From assembly GCF_026339735.1 (NCBI RefSeq), contig NZ_JAPEQG010000001.1, positions 7,462,501 to 7,526,500 on the forward strand: a stretch of 64,000 nt of DNA. Direction: 5' to 3'. A program made the translations under genes and the position numbers. Positions within the stretch are counted from its first letter, which is position 1; each line of letters begins with the position of its first letter. The DNA is from Streptomyces sp. NBC_01669 (lineage in GTDB: Bacteria > Actinomycetota > Actinomycetes > Streptomycetales > Streptomycetaceae). Below the pieces are notes generated by a model, which was not told where the DNA came from, ran no database searches, and saw only the letters and a program-made list of their open reading frames with translations. This document shows positions 10,727 to 19,495 of this stretch, piece by piece.

Positions 10727-11989
10727 GTGAGCACGTTCAAAGCCCCCAAGGGCACGTACGACCTGACCCCGCCCGACTCCGCGAAGTACCTCGCGGTGCG
10801 CGAGGCGATCTCCGCACCCCTGAAGAACTCCGGCTACGGCTACATCGAGACGCCCGGCTTCGAGGACGTCGCGCTCTTCTCGCGCGGTGTCGGTGAGTCC
10901 ACCGACATCGTGTCCAAGGAGATGTATACCCTCACCACCAAGGGCGGCTCCGAGCTCGCGCTGCGCCCCGAGGGCACCGCGTCCGTGCTGCGCGCCGCGC
11001 TGGAGGCCAACCTCCACAAGCTCGGCAACCTGCCGGTCAAGCTCTGGTACTCCGGCTCGTACTACCGCTACGAGCGCCCGCAGAAGGGCCGCTACAGGCA
11101 CTTTTCGCAGGTCGGCGCCGAGGCGATCGGTGCGGAGGACCCGGCACTGGACGCCGAACTGATCATCCTGGCCGACCAGGCCTACCGCTCCCTGGGCCTG
11201 CAGAACTTCCGGATCCTGCTGAACTCGCTGGGCGACAAGGAATGTCGCCCCGTCTACCGGGACGCCCTTCAGGGCTTCCTGCGCGAGCTCGAGCTGGACG
11301 ACGATACCCGCCGTCGCATCGAACTCAACCCGCTGCGGGTCCTCGACGACAAGCGCCCCGAGGTGCAGAAGCAGCTGGTCGGCGCCCCGGTGCTGCGCGA
11401 CTACCTGTGCGACGCGTGCAAGGCGTACCACGAGGAGGTCCGCGACCTGCTGACCGCCGCCGGTGTCGCGTACGAGGACGACGAGAAGCTCGTCCGTGGC
11501 CTCGACTACTACACCCGCACCACCTTCGAGTTCGTCCACGACGGACTCGGCTCGCAGTCCGCGGTGGGCGGCGGCGGCCGCTACGACGGTCTGTCCGAGA
11601 TGATCGGCGGCCCGGCGCTCCCGTCGGTCGGCTGGGCGCTCGGGGTGGACCGCACGGTGCTCGCACTGGAGGCGGAGGGCATCGAGCTCGAACTGCCCGC
11701 GTCCACCAGCGTCTTCGCGGTGCCGCTCGGTGAGGAGGCCCGCAGGGTGCTGTTCGCCAAGGTGACGGAGCTTCGCAAGCTGGGCGTGGCCGCCGACTTC
11801 GCGTTCGGCAGCCGCGGTCTCAAGGGGGCGATGAAGAGCGCCAACCGGTCCGGTGCGCGCCTGACCGTCGTCGCCGGTGAGCGCGATCTCGCCGACGGCG
11901 TGGTTCAGCTCAAGGACATGGAGTCGGGCGAGCAGCAGCCGGTCGCGGTGGACGTGCTGGTCGCCGAGATCCAGCAGAAGCTGGCCTGA
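10727..11989 (+). CDS. hisS: Histidine--tRNA ligase
   Basis: A 420-residue class II synthetase that charges tRNA-His. Motif 2 appears as LRPEGTASVLRA, the histidine-specific loop as RGLDYYTRTTFEF, and motif 3 near GGRYDGL; the C-terminal anticodon-binding domain ends with VEIQQKLA-like residues. I place the start at GTG 10727 (MSTFKAPKGTYDLTP), which gives the family's normal length; the longer frame upstream overlaps the hydrolase gene and reads as non-coding. A strong hairpin follows. Confidence 0.97.
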   Translation: MSTFKAPKGTYDLTPPDSAKYLAVREAISAPLKNSGYGYIETPGFEDVALFSRGVGESTDIVSKEMYTLTTKGGSELALRPEGTASVLRAALEANLHKLGNLPVKLWYSGSYYRYERPQKGRYRHFSQVGAEAIGAEDPALDAELIILADQAYRSLGLQNFRILLNSLGDKECRPVYRDALQGFLRELELDDDTRRRIELNPLRVLDDKRPEVQKQLVGAPVLRDYLCDACKAYHEEVRDLLTAAGVAYEDDEKLVRGLDYYTRTTFEFVHDGLGSQSAVGGGGRYDGLSEMIGGPALPSVGWALGVDRTVLALEAEGIELELPASTSVFAVPLGEEARRVLFAKVTELRKLGVAADFAFGSRGLKGAMKSANRSGARLTVVAGERDLADGVVQLKDMESGEQQPVAVDVLVAEIQQKLA

Positions 11990-12001
11990 TCCACGCTTTC
12001 C

Positions 12002-12033
12002 CTGTGCCCGCCCGGTCCGCCGGGCGGGCACAG
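12002..12033 (+). terminator. hisS terminator
   Basis: A perfect 14-bp stem (12002-12015 with 12020-12033) with loop TCCG starts 13 bases after the hisS stop. Confidence 0.8.
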
Positions 12034-12566
12034 TGCGTTGGTGCCGGATCAGCTCCCGGAACCGTCGGCGGGCCGGCGGATCGAAACCGGTGGTGGGCTC
12101 GTCGACCACCACGAGTTCGGGGGAACCGGTCACACCGGGTGCCACGTCGAGGCGGCGCCGCCGACCGCAGGAGAACGCTGTGATCCGGGTGTCCGCGTAC
12201 TGCTCCGGACCCACCATCGCGATGACGTCCGTGGTGTCGCGCGGCCGCGGGCAGGAGCGGACGAAGTGCGCCACTGTCTCCCGTACCGTCAATGCGGCGG
12301 GTGCCGATTCATCCTGCCGGACGACTTCGGCCCGGGAACGCCGACGACGGTCGGCGGACGCGGGGGCGCGCCGAGCGCCGAGACCGTTCCCGCGTCACGG
12401 CTGCGATGCCCCTGGAGGATCTCCACCGCAGTGCTCCCCCCCGGCCCCGTTCGACCGGGGGCGCCCGCTCCTCGCCGGGACGGATCCCCAGGTCGAGCCC
12501 GTCCGGCGCGGTCACTACGCCGGAGCGCTTGCGCAGGCCGTGCACGTCCTCAGTGACTTCGGTCAT
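12034..12566 (-). pseudogene. Decayed ABC-transporter ATP-binding protein (DrrA type)
   Basis: Three pieces of one ABC ATPase can be read on the minus strand in three different frames. The N-terminus starts at 12566 (MTEVTEDVHGLRKRSG, then APDGLDLGIRPGEE). A middle part near 12360-12432 reads TAVEILQGHRSRDAGTVSALG. The C-terminal part from 12292 reads LTVRETVAHFVRS, a damaged signature (FSCGRRRRLDVA) and Walker B/D-loop (VVVDEPTTGFDP). The Walker A region between the first two pieces is unrecognisable (RGRGG). At least two frameshifts and loss of everything after ELIRHQ, next to the hisS terminator, show it is dead. The best relatives by pattern are drug-resistance type ATPases. No partner permease is visible. 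Confidence 0.8.
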
Positions 12567-12635
12567 GGCGCGGAGCGGCTCGCGGAACCCTTGGTCCCGT
12601 GCCGCCATGTGCACATGTTTATGTCCACCGAACGG

Positions 12636-12662
12636 TTGACCCGAGTGGTGGTGCGGCACAAT
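12636..12662 (+). promoter_or_regulatory. Weak candidate promoter upstream of the VKOR gene
   Basis: TTGACC at 12636-12641 and CACAAT at 12657-12662 are spaced 15 bp apart, slightly short for a standard promoter. They lie 40 bases before the ATG of the VKOR gene. Pattern match only. Confidence 0.3.
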
Positions 12663-12701
12663 GACCATGCCCAGCAGGCCACTCACTGACGGAACGGCGA
12701 T

Positions 12702-13337
12702 ATGACGACTGCAGCGGTTGACCATCCCTCCTCCGACCAGGACGAGGACGGCAGGAAGAGGACCATCGGCGGCAGTCGCGCGTTCGCACTGCTGCTGGTG
12801 ATCACAGGCGCTGCCGGGCTCCTCGCCGCCTGGGTCATCACGATCGACAAGTTCAAGCTGCTCGAGGATCCCTCCTTCACCCCGGGCTGCAGCCTCAACC
12901 CCGTGGTCTCGTGCGGCAACATCATGAAGAGCGAGCAGGCGTCCGTCTTCGGGTTCCCGAATCCGATGCTCGGACTCGCCACGTACTCGGTGGTCATCGG
13001 GATCGGCATGGCGCTGCTCGCCGGGGCCCGGTTCCGCAGCTGGTACTGGCTCGGACTCAACGCGGGCACCCTGTTCGGAGTCGGCTTCTGCACCTGGCTG
13101 CAGTACCAGTCGCTCTACAACATCAACTCGCTCTGCCTGTGGTGCTGCCTGGCGTGGGTCGCCACGATCTTCATGTTCTGCTACGTCACCACGCACAACA
13201 TCAAGAACCAGATCCTTCCCGCGCCGAACTGGCTGCGCAACGGACTGACGGAGTTCCACTGGGTTCCGCCGGTCCTCTGGGTCGGCATCATCGGCATGCT
13301 GATCCTGACCCGCTGGTGGGACTTCTGGACCAGCTGA
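12702..13337 (+). CDS. Vitamin K epoxide reductase (VKOR) family membrane protein
   Basis: 211 residues with four to five membrane helices and the VKOR cysteine pattern: a loop pair at C63 and C71 (CSLNPVVSC) and an active-site CLWC at 145-148, preceded by a conserved Ser. Bacterial VKOR homologues replace DsbB: they reoxidise a DsbA-like partner outside the cell and pass electrons to menaquinone. No thioredoxin-fold domain is fused to it and none is encoded nearby, so the partner must be elsewhere. The N-terminus (1-25) is a charged cytoplasmic tail. Confidence 0.93.
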   Translation: MTTAAVDHPSSDQDEDGRKRTIGGSRAFALLLVITGAAGLLAAWVITIDKFKLLEDPSFTPGCSLNPVVSCGNIMKSEQASVFGFPNPMLGLATYSVVIGIGMALLAGARFRSWYWLGLNAGTLFGVGFCTWLQYQSLYNINSLCLWCCLAWVATIFMFCYVTTHNIKNQILPAPNWLRNGLTEFHWVPPVLWVGIIGMLILTRWWDFWTS

Positions 13338-13404
13338 ACCGGCAGGTCCCGGGCGGGGACCGGCCCGGCGGCGTTGTCAGTGCCGTGACATAGGCTTTTA
13401 CGTC

Positions 13405-14781
13405 GTGGAGCCCGACCTCTTTACCGCAGCCGCCGAAGACCGCCAGGAGAAGGACCCGTCCAGCAGCCCACTCGCTGTCCGGATGCGTCCCCGCACGCTC
13501 GATGAGGTCGTCGGCCAGCAGCATCTGCTGAAGCCGGGCTCGCCGCTGCGCCGCCTTGTCGGCGAGGGGAGCGGCGGACCCGCCGGCCCGTCGTCGGTGA
13601 TCCTCTGGGGGCCGCCCGGCATCGGCAAGACGACCTTGGCTTACGTGGTCAGCAAGGCCACCAACAAGCGTTTCGTCGAGCTCTCCGCGATCACCGCGGG
13701 CGTCAAGGAGGTGCGGGCCGTCATCGAGGGCGCCCGCCGGGCCACCGGCGGCTACGGCAAGGAGACCGTCCTCTTTCTCGACGAGATCCACCGCTTCTCC
13801 AAGGCCCAACAGGACTCCTTGCTGCCAGCCGTGGAGAACCGCTGGGTGACGCTCATCGCCGCGACGACCGAGAACCCGTACTTCTCGATCATCTCGCCGC
13901 TGCTGTCACGCTCGCTGCTCCTCACCCTCGAATCGCTCACGGACGAGGACCTGCGCGCTCTCATGCACCGCGCCCTGACCGACGAGCGCGGACTCGGCGG
14001 CGCGGTCACCCTGCCCGAGGACGCGGAGGCGCATCTGCTGCGGATCGCCGGGGGAGACGCGCGGCGCGCGCTGACGGCGCTGGAGGCAGCGGCCGGCGCG
14101 GCGCTCGCCATGCAGGAGAAGGAGATCACTCTCCAGACCGTCGAGGCGACCGTCGACCGGGCAGCGGTGAAGTACGACCGGGACGGCGACCAGCACTACG
14201 ACGTGGCGAGCGCCCTCATCAAGTCGATCCGTGGCTCCGACGTGGATGCCGCGCTGCACTATCTGGCCCGGATGATCGAGGCGGGGGAGGACCCCCGCTT
14301 CATCGCCCGGCGGCTGATGATCTCCGCCAGCGAGGACATCGGCCTCGCCGACCCGACGGCCCTTCCCACAGCGGTCGCTGCCGCCCAGGCCGTGGCCATG
14401 ATCGGTTTTCCGGAGGCGGCGCTCACCCTCAGCCATGCCACTATCGCGCTGGCGCTCGCCCCCAAGTCCAACGCAGCGACGCTCGCGATCTTCGCGGCCC
14501 AGGAGGACGTACGGAAGGGGCTGGCCGGTCCGGTTCCGGCCCATCTGCGCGACGGCCACTACAAGGGCGCCGCCGCACTGGGGCACGCACAGGGCTACGT
14601 CTATCCGCATGACGTCCCCGGCGGGATCGCCGCCCAGCAGTACGCCCCCGATGCCGTCCGCGACAGGCACTACTACCGGCCCACGCGGTACGGCGCGGAG
14701 GCGCGGTACGCGGACGTGGTGGACCGGGTCCGCGAGCGGCTCGGCCGCGGCGGCTCCGACGGCGCGGCCGACAGGCTCTGA
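13405..14781 (+). CDS. rarA: Replication-associated recombination ATPase RarA (MgsA)
   Basis: A 458-residue AAA+ protein of the RarA/MgsA/WRNIP1 family that acts at stalled replication forks. Walker A is GPPGIGKTT (69-77) and Walker B is VLFLDEIHRF (DE at 126-127); a sensor-1 ATTENPYFSI and the C-terminal MgsA tetramerisation region (EDIGLADP through HYYRPTRYG) are present. Family length is normal. The start is GTG at 13405; no strong Shine-Dalgarno is visible, so a few residues of uncertainty remain. It stands alone between the VKOR gene and a minus-strand gene. Confidence 0.95.
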   Translation: MEPDLFTAAAEDRQEKDPSSSPLAVRMRPRTLDEVVGQQHLLKPGSPLRRLVGEGSGGPAGPSSVILWGPPGIGKTTLAYVVSKATNKRFVELSAITAGVKEVRAVIEGARRATGGYGKETVLFLDEIHRFSKAQQDSLLPAVENRWVTLIAATTENPYFSIISPLLSRSLLLTLESLTDEDLRALMHRALTDERGLGGAVTLPEDAEAHLLRIAGGDARRALTALEAAAGAALAMQEKEITLQTVEATVDRAAVKYDRDGDQHYDVASALIKSIRGSDVDAALHYLARMIEAGEDPRFIARRLMISASEDIGLADPTALPTAVAAAQAVAMIGFPEAALTLSHATIALALAPKSNAATLAIFAAQEDVRKGLAGPVPAHLRDGHYKGAAALGHAQGYVYPHDVPGGIAAQQYAPDAVRDRHYYRPTRYGAEARYADVVDRVRERLGRGGSDGAADRL

Positions 14782-14790
14782 GGCGCACGC

Positions 14791-15624
14791 TCAGGGGGCC
14801 GCCGCCTCGAACAACGTGTGCATGGCCCGGTGCAGCCCGACCATGTCGCGCACCGGTTCGGGGAAGTCGAAGCGGGCGTCGAAGCACCGCCCGTCCGCCT
14901 CGCGGAACCGCACCCGCAGCCCGAAGCGGTCGAGTGCGACCGGGACGACGGCGGGCGTGTGCGTCGCGCAGCGTCCTTCCGTCCGCTCGCCCAGCAGCCC
15001 GCACAGCATGTTCAGCTGTTCGCGGTGCGCCGCGTGCAGATGCTGCAGCAGCTCCGCCTCGTGGGCGACGAGCGGGTCGGCGGTGGCGTCACGGAACTCC
15101 TCCGGCTCGACGCCCTGCGCGCCCCACAGATCGTCGACGAATGCCTCACCCGTCTCCAGCCGCAGCATCATCCGGCCCGGCCCGGCCATCCCGGGTACGG
15201 GCGTGAGCCAGCCCTTGATCCGGCCGCGGCCGCGGATGCGGTGCGGCACCGATACCGGCGCGACGTCCGTGATCTCCAGCACAGCGGTCAACTCGTCGTC
15301 CTGGGCCTGTGTCGCGGCCCGTACGGCCGGGGAATCGGCAGGGAATTCGAGGAACAGGTCCCCTTCGGGGCCCACGCTCCGGTCCAGTGGAATCAGCTGG
15401 TCGAAGCCCGCAGTGGTCAACCCGGGGATGAGCAGTACCGCCGAACAGGTACTCTGTACGAGAGTTCGTGTGCGTTCGGCTGCTGACGGCATCCGAGTGT
15501 TTTCAAGCCCGCTGGGACGCGGCTGACCACGATCTGATCGGTCCTCCGTCGTATCGAAGCCCTCGGTGGCGTCGACGCTGTCAGTGCTGTCCGTGACGTG
15601 TGTGGTGTTCCCAGGGCGAGACAT
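14791..15624 (-). CDS. DUF2470 / HugZ-like protein, probably iron-regulated
   Basis: 277 residues. The first ~45 are Ser/Thr/Asp-rich and look disordered; the middle resembles a split-barrel flavin-reductase-like fold; the C-terminal ~85 residues (HREQLNMLCGLL ... DFPEPVRDMVGLHRAMHTLFE) match DUF2470, which is found in HugZ-type haem oxygenases. I infer a role in haem or iron use, supported by a near-perfect DtxR-type iron box directly upstream. ATG at 15624 has AAGGAG at good spacing. It diverges from rpsD with only 56 bases between the starts. The enzymatic activity is not shown by sequence alone. Confidence 0.85.
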   Translation of the reverse strand: MSRPGNTTHVTDSTDSVDATEGFDTTEDRSDRGQPRPSGLENTRMPSAAERTRTLVQSTCSAVLLIPGLTTAGFDQLIPLDRSVGPEGDLFLEFPADSPAVRAATQAQDDELTAVLEITDVAPVSVPHRIRGRGRIKGWLTPVPGMAGPGRMMLRLETGEAFVDDLWGAQGVEPEEFRDATADPLVAHEAELLQHLHAAHREQLNMLCGLLGERTEGRCATHTPAVVPVALDRFGLRVRFREADGRCFDARFDFPEPVRDMVGLHRAMHTLFEAAAP

Positions 15625-15638
15625 GCGATCTCCTTGAG

Positions 15639-15657
15639 TAAGGTGAGCCTAACCTAA
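15639..15657. promoter_or_regulatory. Iron box for a DtxR/DmdR/IdeR-type repressor
   Basis: Read on the minus strand, the 19-mer is TTAGGTTAGGCTCACCTTA. It matches the DtxR/IdeR consensus TTAGGTTAGSCTAACCTAA at 17 of 19 positions. It lies 15 bases upstream of the DUF2470 start and 24 bases upstream of the rpsD start, so it sits in the promoter space of both. Confidence 0.8.
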
Positions 15658-15680
15658 CCCACAACGGAGGTCTGGAGAAC

Positions 15681-16295
15681 GTGCCTAACCAGTCGCGTCC
15701 CAAGGTCAAGAAGTCCCGTGCGCTCGGCATTGCCCTGACGCCGAAGGCCGTCAAGTACTTCGAGGCCCGCCCCTACCCGCCGGGCGAGCACGGCCGTGGC
15801 CGCAAGCAGAACTCGGACTACAAGGTCCGTCTGCTCGAGAAGCAGCGTCTGCGCGCCCAGTACGACATCAGCGAGCGCCAGATGGCGCGCGCGTACGACC
15901 GCGCCAAGAAGGCCGAGGGCAAGACGGGCGAGGCGCTCGTCGTCGAGCTCGAGCGCCGTCTCGACGCGCTGGTCCTGCGTTCGGGCATCGCCCGCACGAT
16001 CTACCAGGCCCGTCAGATGGTCGTGCACGGCCACATCGAGGTCGACGGCCGCAAGGTCGACAAGCCGTCGTTCCGCGTCCGTCCCGACAACATCGTGATG
16101 GTCCGCGAGCGCAGCCGCGACAAGCACCCCTTCCAGGTGGCCCGCGAGGGTGGTTACGCCCTCGACGGCGAGACCCCGCGCTACCTGCAGGTGAACCTGA
16201 AGGCCCTGGCCTTCCGCCTGGACCGGGACCCGAACCGCAAGGAGATCCCGGTGATCTGCGACGAGCAGCTCGTCGTCGAGTACTACGCCCGCTGA
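15681..16295 (+). CDS. rpsD: 30S ribosomal protein S4
   Basis: A 204-residue S4, a primary 16S rRNA-binding protein of the small subunit. The S4 RNA-binding domain is clear (RLDALVLRSGIARTIYQARQMVVHGHIEVDG). The N-terminal 50 residues contain no cysteine, so this is the zinc-free form rather than the four-Cys type. The GTG start is preceded by GGAGG and GGAG. As in other Streptomyces the gene stands alone, away from the alpha operon. Only 17 bases separate its stop from the convergent gene, and I see no hairpin there. Confidence 0.97.
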   Translation: MPNQSRPKVKKSRALGIALTPKAVKYFEARPYPPGEHGRGRKQNSDYKVRLLEKQRLRAQYDISERQMARAYDRAKKAEGKTGEALVVELERRLDALVLRSGIARTIYQARQMVVHGHIEVDGRKVDKPSFRVRPDNIVMVRERSRDKHPFQVAREGGYALDGETPRYLQVNLKALAFRLDRDPNRKEIPVICDEQLVVEYYAR

Positions 16296-16312
16296 TCCAG
16301 GCGTAGCCGCTC

Positions 16313-18520
16313 TCACCAGCGCTCAGGCCCGCCCCTTCCCGATGTCGGGGAGGCGGCGGGCTTCCGCGTTCTGCCGTCCGGTGCGGGCACGGGTCCCGGC
16401 CGCTGCCCCTCCGGGCCGGGCCGGTCCAGGGCCCGGCCCGCCAGCGCCCTCGCCACCGCCGTGTCCGGATCCAGTCGGCCGCCCGCCCGCCGCCCCGACT
16501 CGTACGGCGCGTCGCCGAGCTCCTGCCGCGCCAGCTCCTCGCACCGGGCCCGGGGTCTCCCGTAGTGCGCCGAACCGAACAGCGGCAGCCCCACCGACAG
16601 CCAGATCCGCTCGGCGGCCCCCTGCAGCACCGCCGCCTCCGCCGCGTCCCCCTCGACCGCAGTGACCAGGGCCAGCAGCTCCATGGCGAGTACGGAAGCC
16701 AGCAGGTCATGGAAGGCGTGACCGATCGCCAGGGACTCCCTGAGCAGCTCCCGGGCGCGGTCCGGCCGGCCCCGCTGCAGCGCCGCATAGGCCAGCACGT
16801 AGAGCGCGTACGAGAGGGCCCACCGCTCACCGCGGTCCTCGCAGACCTCCCTTACCTCCTCGCAGATCGCAGCAGCGGCCTCCAGATCCCCGCGGAACCC
16901 GACCGCCATCGCCAGCTCGACCTGCGCCATCAGCACATTGCTGTTCAGCTCGCCGAGTTCCCGGTAGCGGTCCAGCGCGTCCTGCAGCAGCTCCTCCGCG
17001 CGGACCATGTCGTCCGTGACGAGGGCCAGACAGCCCGTGCGGTGCACCGCGTACGCCAGAGCCGTCGCGTCACCGGTCCGGTCCGCCTCCTCCCTGCACT
17101 CCTGCAGTGCGGAGATCGCGCCGACCGGGTCGCCCTGCAGCACCGCCACGTACCCGAGCACCCACAGCGCCTTGAGTCGCGAGGCGTCGTACGGCGTCTC
17201 CTCCTCCAGTACGTGGGCCAGCCAGTGCCGCCCCTCCGAGAGGCGCCCGCAGCCGACCCAGAGGAACCAGAGCGTGCCTGCCAGGTACTGTGCGAGATGG
17301 ATCTCGTTCGGGCTCTCCAACGAGTACTCCATCGCCCGGCGCAGATTGGGCAGTTCGCTCTCGGCCCGGGCCGCCACCTCGCCCTGACGCGGGCTGAACC
17401 AGTCGAGCTCGCACCAGGTGGCCAGCCCCAGGAACCAGTTCCGGTGGCGACGCCGTAACCGGTCCGTTTCGCCGGTCGCGGCCAGCCACTCGGCGCCGTA
17501 CTCGCGCACCGTGTCCAGCATCCGGTAGCGGGTGCCCGCCGCCGAGTCCTCACGCAGGACGACGGACTGCGCCAGGAGCGCCGTGAGCACGTCCAGCACC
17601 GACTCGGCCGGCAGGTCGGGGCCGCTGCAGATGTATTCGACGGCTTCCAGATCGAACTGCCCGGCGAAGACGGACAGCCGCGCCCACAGCAGCCGTTGCT
17701 CCGGCGCGCACAGTTCATGGCTCCAGCCGATGGCTGTACGGAGCGTGTGGTGGCGGGCCGGCGCGCTGCGGCTGCCGCCGGTCAGCAGCCGGAAGCGGTC
17801 GTCCAGCCGTTGCAGCACCTGCTCCGCGGACAGGGCGCGCAGCCGTCCGGCGGCCAGTTCCAGCGCGAGCGGGATCCCGTCCAGCCGACGGCACAGCTCG
17901 CGCGCCGATCCGCGGGTGTCCTCGGTCAGCCGGAAGTTCGGCTGCACCGCGGCCGCCCGGTCGGCGAACAGCTCCATCGCGTCCTTGTCGCCCATCGGCG
18001 CGAGCGGATAGCCGATCTCCCCGTCCAGCTCCAGAGGCAGCCGCCCGGTGGCCAGCACCCGCAACCGCGGCGCCCGGCGCAGCAACTCCTGTACGAGTAC
18101 GGCACAGGTGTCGACGAGATGCTCGAAACCGTCGAACACCAGGAGGAGTTGGCGTTCGGCGAGATGTTCGAGGAGTGTCGTGCGGGGCGACCGACTGGTG
18201 TGATCGGTGAGTCCCAGCGCGTCGACCACCGCATGTTCCAGCAGCTCCGGATCGTGGACGGTGGACAGCTCCACCAGCCAGACCCCGTCGCAGTACCGTT
18301 TCTCCAGTAGGGCGGCAACCCTGGTGGCACAACGCGTCTTTCCCACGCCGCCGACCCCGACCACGGTGACCAGCCTCGACTCCCGCAGCAGCCTGCCGAG
18401 ATCGGCCAGCTCCGCCTCGCGTCCCACGAAACTGTTCAGTTCCGCCGGAAGATTGCCGCGCGCCGCGGTGCCCGGGCCCGGATCGTCGGGGGCGGGAGAG
18501 GGGCGCCGAGAGCGTCGCAT
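16313..18520 (-). CDS. NB-ARC/TPR protein (AfsR/LuxR-like ATPase without a DNA-binding domain)
   Basis: 735 residues. An N-terminal linker leads into an NB-ARC ATPase module: LNSFVGRE (29-36), Walker A GVGGVGKTR (55-63), a Walker B LLLVFDGFEHL, an ATGRLPL sensor and GIPLALELAAGRL. A helical region follows, then TPR-like repeats, then a Pro/Arg-rich tail. Relatives end in a LuxR helix-turn-helix or start with a SARP domain; neither is visible here, so it may act by protein contacts. ATG at 18520 is chosen because the NB-ARC module follows at normal distance; a frame 23 residues longer exists. It is read toward rpsD and away from the DUF948 gene. Confidence 0.88.
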   Translation of the reverse strand: MRRSRRPSPAPDDPGPGTAARGNLPAELNSFVGREAELADLGRLLRESRLVTVVGVGGVGKTRCATRVAALLEKRYCDGVWLVELSTVHDPELLEHAVVDALGLTDHTSRSPRTTLLEHLAERQLLLVFDGFEHLVDTCAVLVQELLRRAPRLRVLATGRLPLELDGEIGYPLAPMGDKDAMELFADRAAAVQPNFRLTEDTRGSARELCRRLDGIPLALELAAGRLRALSAEQVLQRLDDRFRLLTGGSRSAPARHHTLRTAIGWSHELCAPEQRLLWARLSVFAGQFDLEAVEYICSGPDLPAESVLDVLTALLAQSVVLREDSAAGTRYRMLDTVREYGAEWLAATGETDRLRRRHRNWFLGLATWCELDWFSPRQGEVAARAESELPNLRRAMEYSLESPNEIHLAQYLAGTLWFLWVGCGRLSEGRHWLAHVLEEETPYDASRLKALWVLGYVAVLQGDPVGAISALQECREEADRTGDATALAYAVHRTGCLALVTDDMVRAEELLQDALDRYRELGELNSNVLMAQVELAMAVGFRGDLEAAAAICEEVREVCEDRGERWALSYALYVLAYAALQRGRPDRARELLRESLAIGHAFHDLLASVLAMELLALVTAVEGDAAEAAVLQGAAERIWLSVGLPLFGSAHYGRPRARCEELARQELGDAPYESGRRAGGRLDPDTAVARALAGRALDRPGPEGQRPGPVPAPDGRTRKPAASPTSGRGGPERW

Positions 18521-18669
18521 GAAACACGCAGAGTACTGGCGCGAAAGCTCTCCGTACAATCTCCTTTGTGCAACTACCGCCCTGCCCACCAGTAATGCGG
18601 TAGGGGGCGTGGCCCCCGGCGCGATAGGGTCGGGAGACGACGATTCGACAAGCCAGAGAGCGGTGCACT

Positions 18670-19134
18670 GTGTCCGGTGGAGAGGTGGCCGGGATCCTGG
18701 TGGCCGTCTTCTGGGCGATCCTGGTCTCGTTCCTCGCTGTCGTCCTGGTGAGGCTGGCCCAGACGCTCAGGGCGACCACCAAACTCGTGGCGGACGTGAC
18801 CGAGCAGGCCGTTCCGCTGCTCGCCGACGCGTCCGCGACCGTGCGCTCCGCGCAGACGCAGCTCGACAAGGTCGACGCGATCGCGACGGATGTCCAGGAG
18901 GTCACCTCCAACGCCTCGGCGCTCTCCACGACTGTCGCATCGACCTTCGGCGGACCGCTGGTCAAGGTCGCCGCCTTCGGTTACGGAGTACGGCAGGCCA
19001 TCGGCCGCCGGACCGCTCCGGAAGCCGAGCCGGCCCGCCGGGCATCCCGACGCACGGTGATCGTCGGCCGCACGGTGCCGTCCGCGCGGGCCAAGAAGCA
19101 GGGCGGCAGAAGCTCCCGCGGATCGAAGGACTGA
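18670..19134 (+). CDS. DUF948 single-pass membrane protein
   Basis: 154 residues: one N-terminal membrane helix (about 7-28), an amphipathic, probably coiled-coil stretch (30-90; LVADVTEQAVPLLADASATV and following) typical of DUF948, and a basic Arg/Lys/Ser-rich tail. The function is unknown. GTG at 18670 follows an AGAGAG sequence. It is the first gene of a long co-directional run: the next gene begins seven bases after its stop, and the pair regularly precedes alaS in Streptomyces. Confidence 0.9.
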   Translation: MSGGEVAGILVAVFWAILVSFLAVVLVRLAQTLRATTKLVADVTEQAVPLLADASATVRSAQTQLDKVDAIATDVQEVTSNASALSTTVASTFGGPLVKVAAFGYGVRQAIGRRTAPEAEPARRASRRTVIVGRTVPSARAKKQGGRSSRGSKD

Positions 19135-19141
19135 CGCAGCG

Positions 19142-19495
19142 ATGTTCCGCCGTACGTTCTGGTTCACCGCCGGCGCAGCCGCCGGCGTCTGGGCCACCAC
19201 CAAGGTCAACCGGAAGCTCAAGCAGCTGACCCCCGAGAGCCTCGCGGCGCGCGCCGCCGACAAGGCGATCGAGAGCGGTCACAAGCTCAAGGACTTCGCC
19301 CTCGACGTCCGCGACGGCATGGTCCGGCGCGAGGCCGAACTGGGCGAGGCGCTGGGCCTCGAGGCGCCGGTCGACCCCGAACTCCCCCTGCAGCGTCACT
19401 TCGCGGTCGAGGCGGCCGAGCCCGCCCGGGCCGCCGACGCCACCGCCTACCGCAAGCTCCCCTACAACTCGTACAACCGGAATGAGGACCACTGA
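19142..19495 (+). CDS. DUF6167-type small protein upstream of alaS
   Basis: 117 residues with a short hydrophobic N-terminal segment (about 6-19, FWFTAGAAAGVWATT), then a basic and helical region and an acidic, Ala-rich tail. It resembles the short streptomycete family placed between the DUF948 gene and alaS. No function is known. Its TGA overlaps the alaS ATG (TGATG), so the two are translationally coupled. Confidence 0.85.
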   Translation: MFRRTFWFTAGAAAGVWATTKVNRKLKQLTPESLAARAADKAIESGHKLKDFALDVRDGMVRREAELGEALGLEAPVDPELPLQRHFAVEAAEPARAADATAYRKLPYNSYNRNEDH

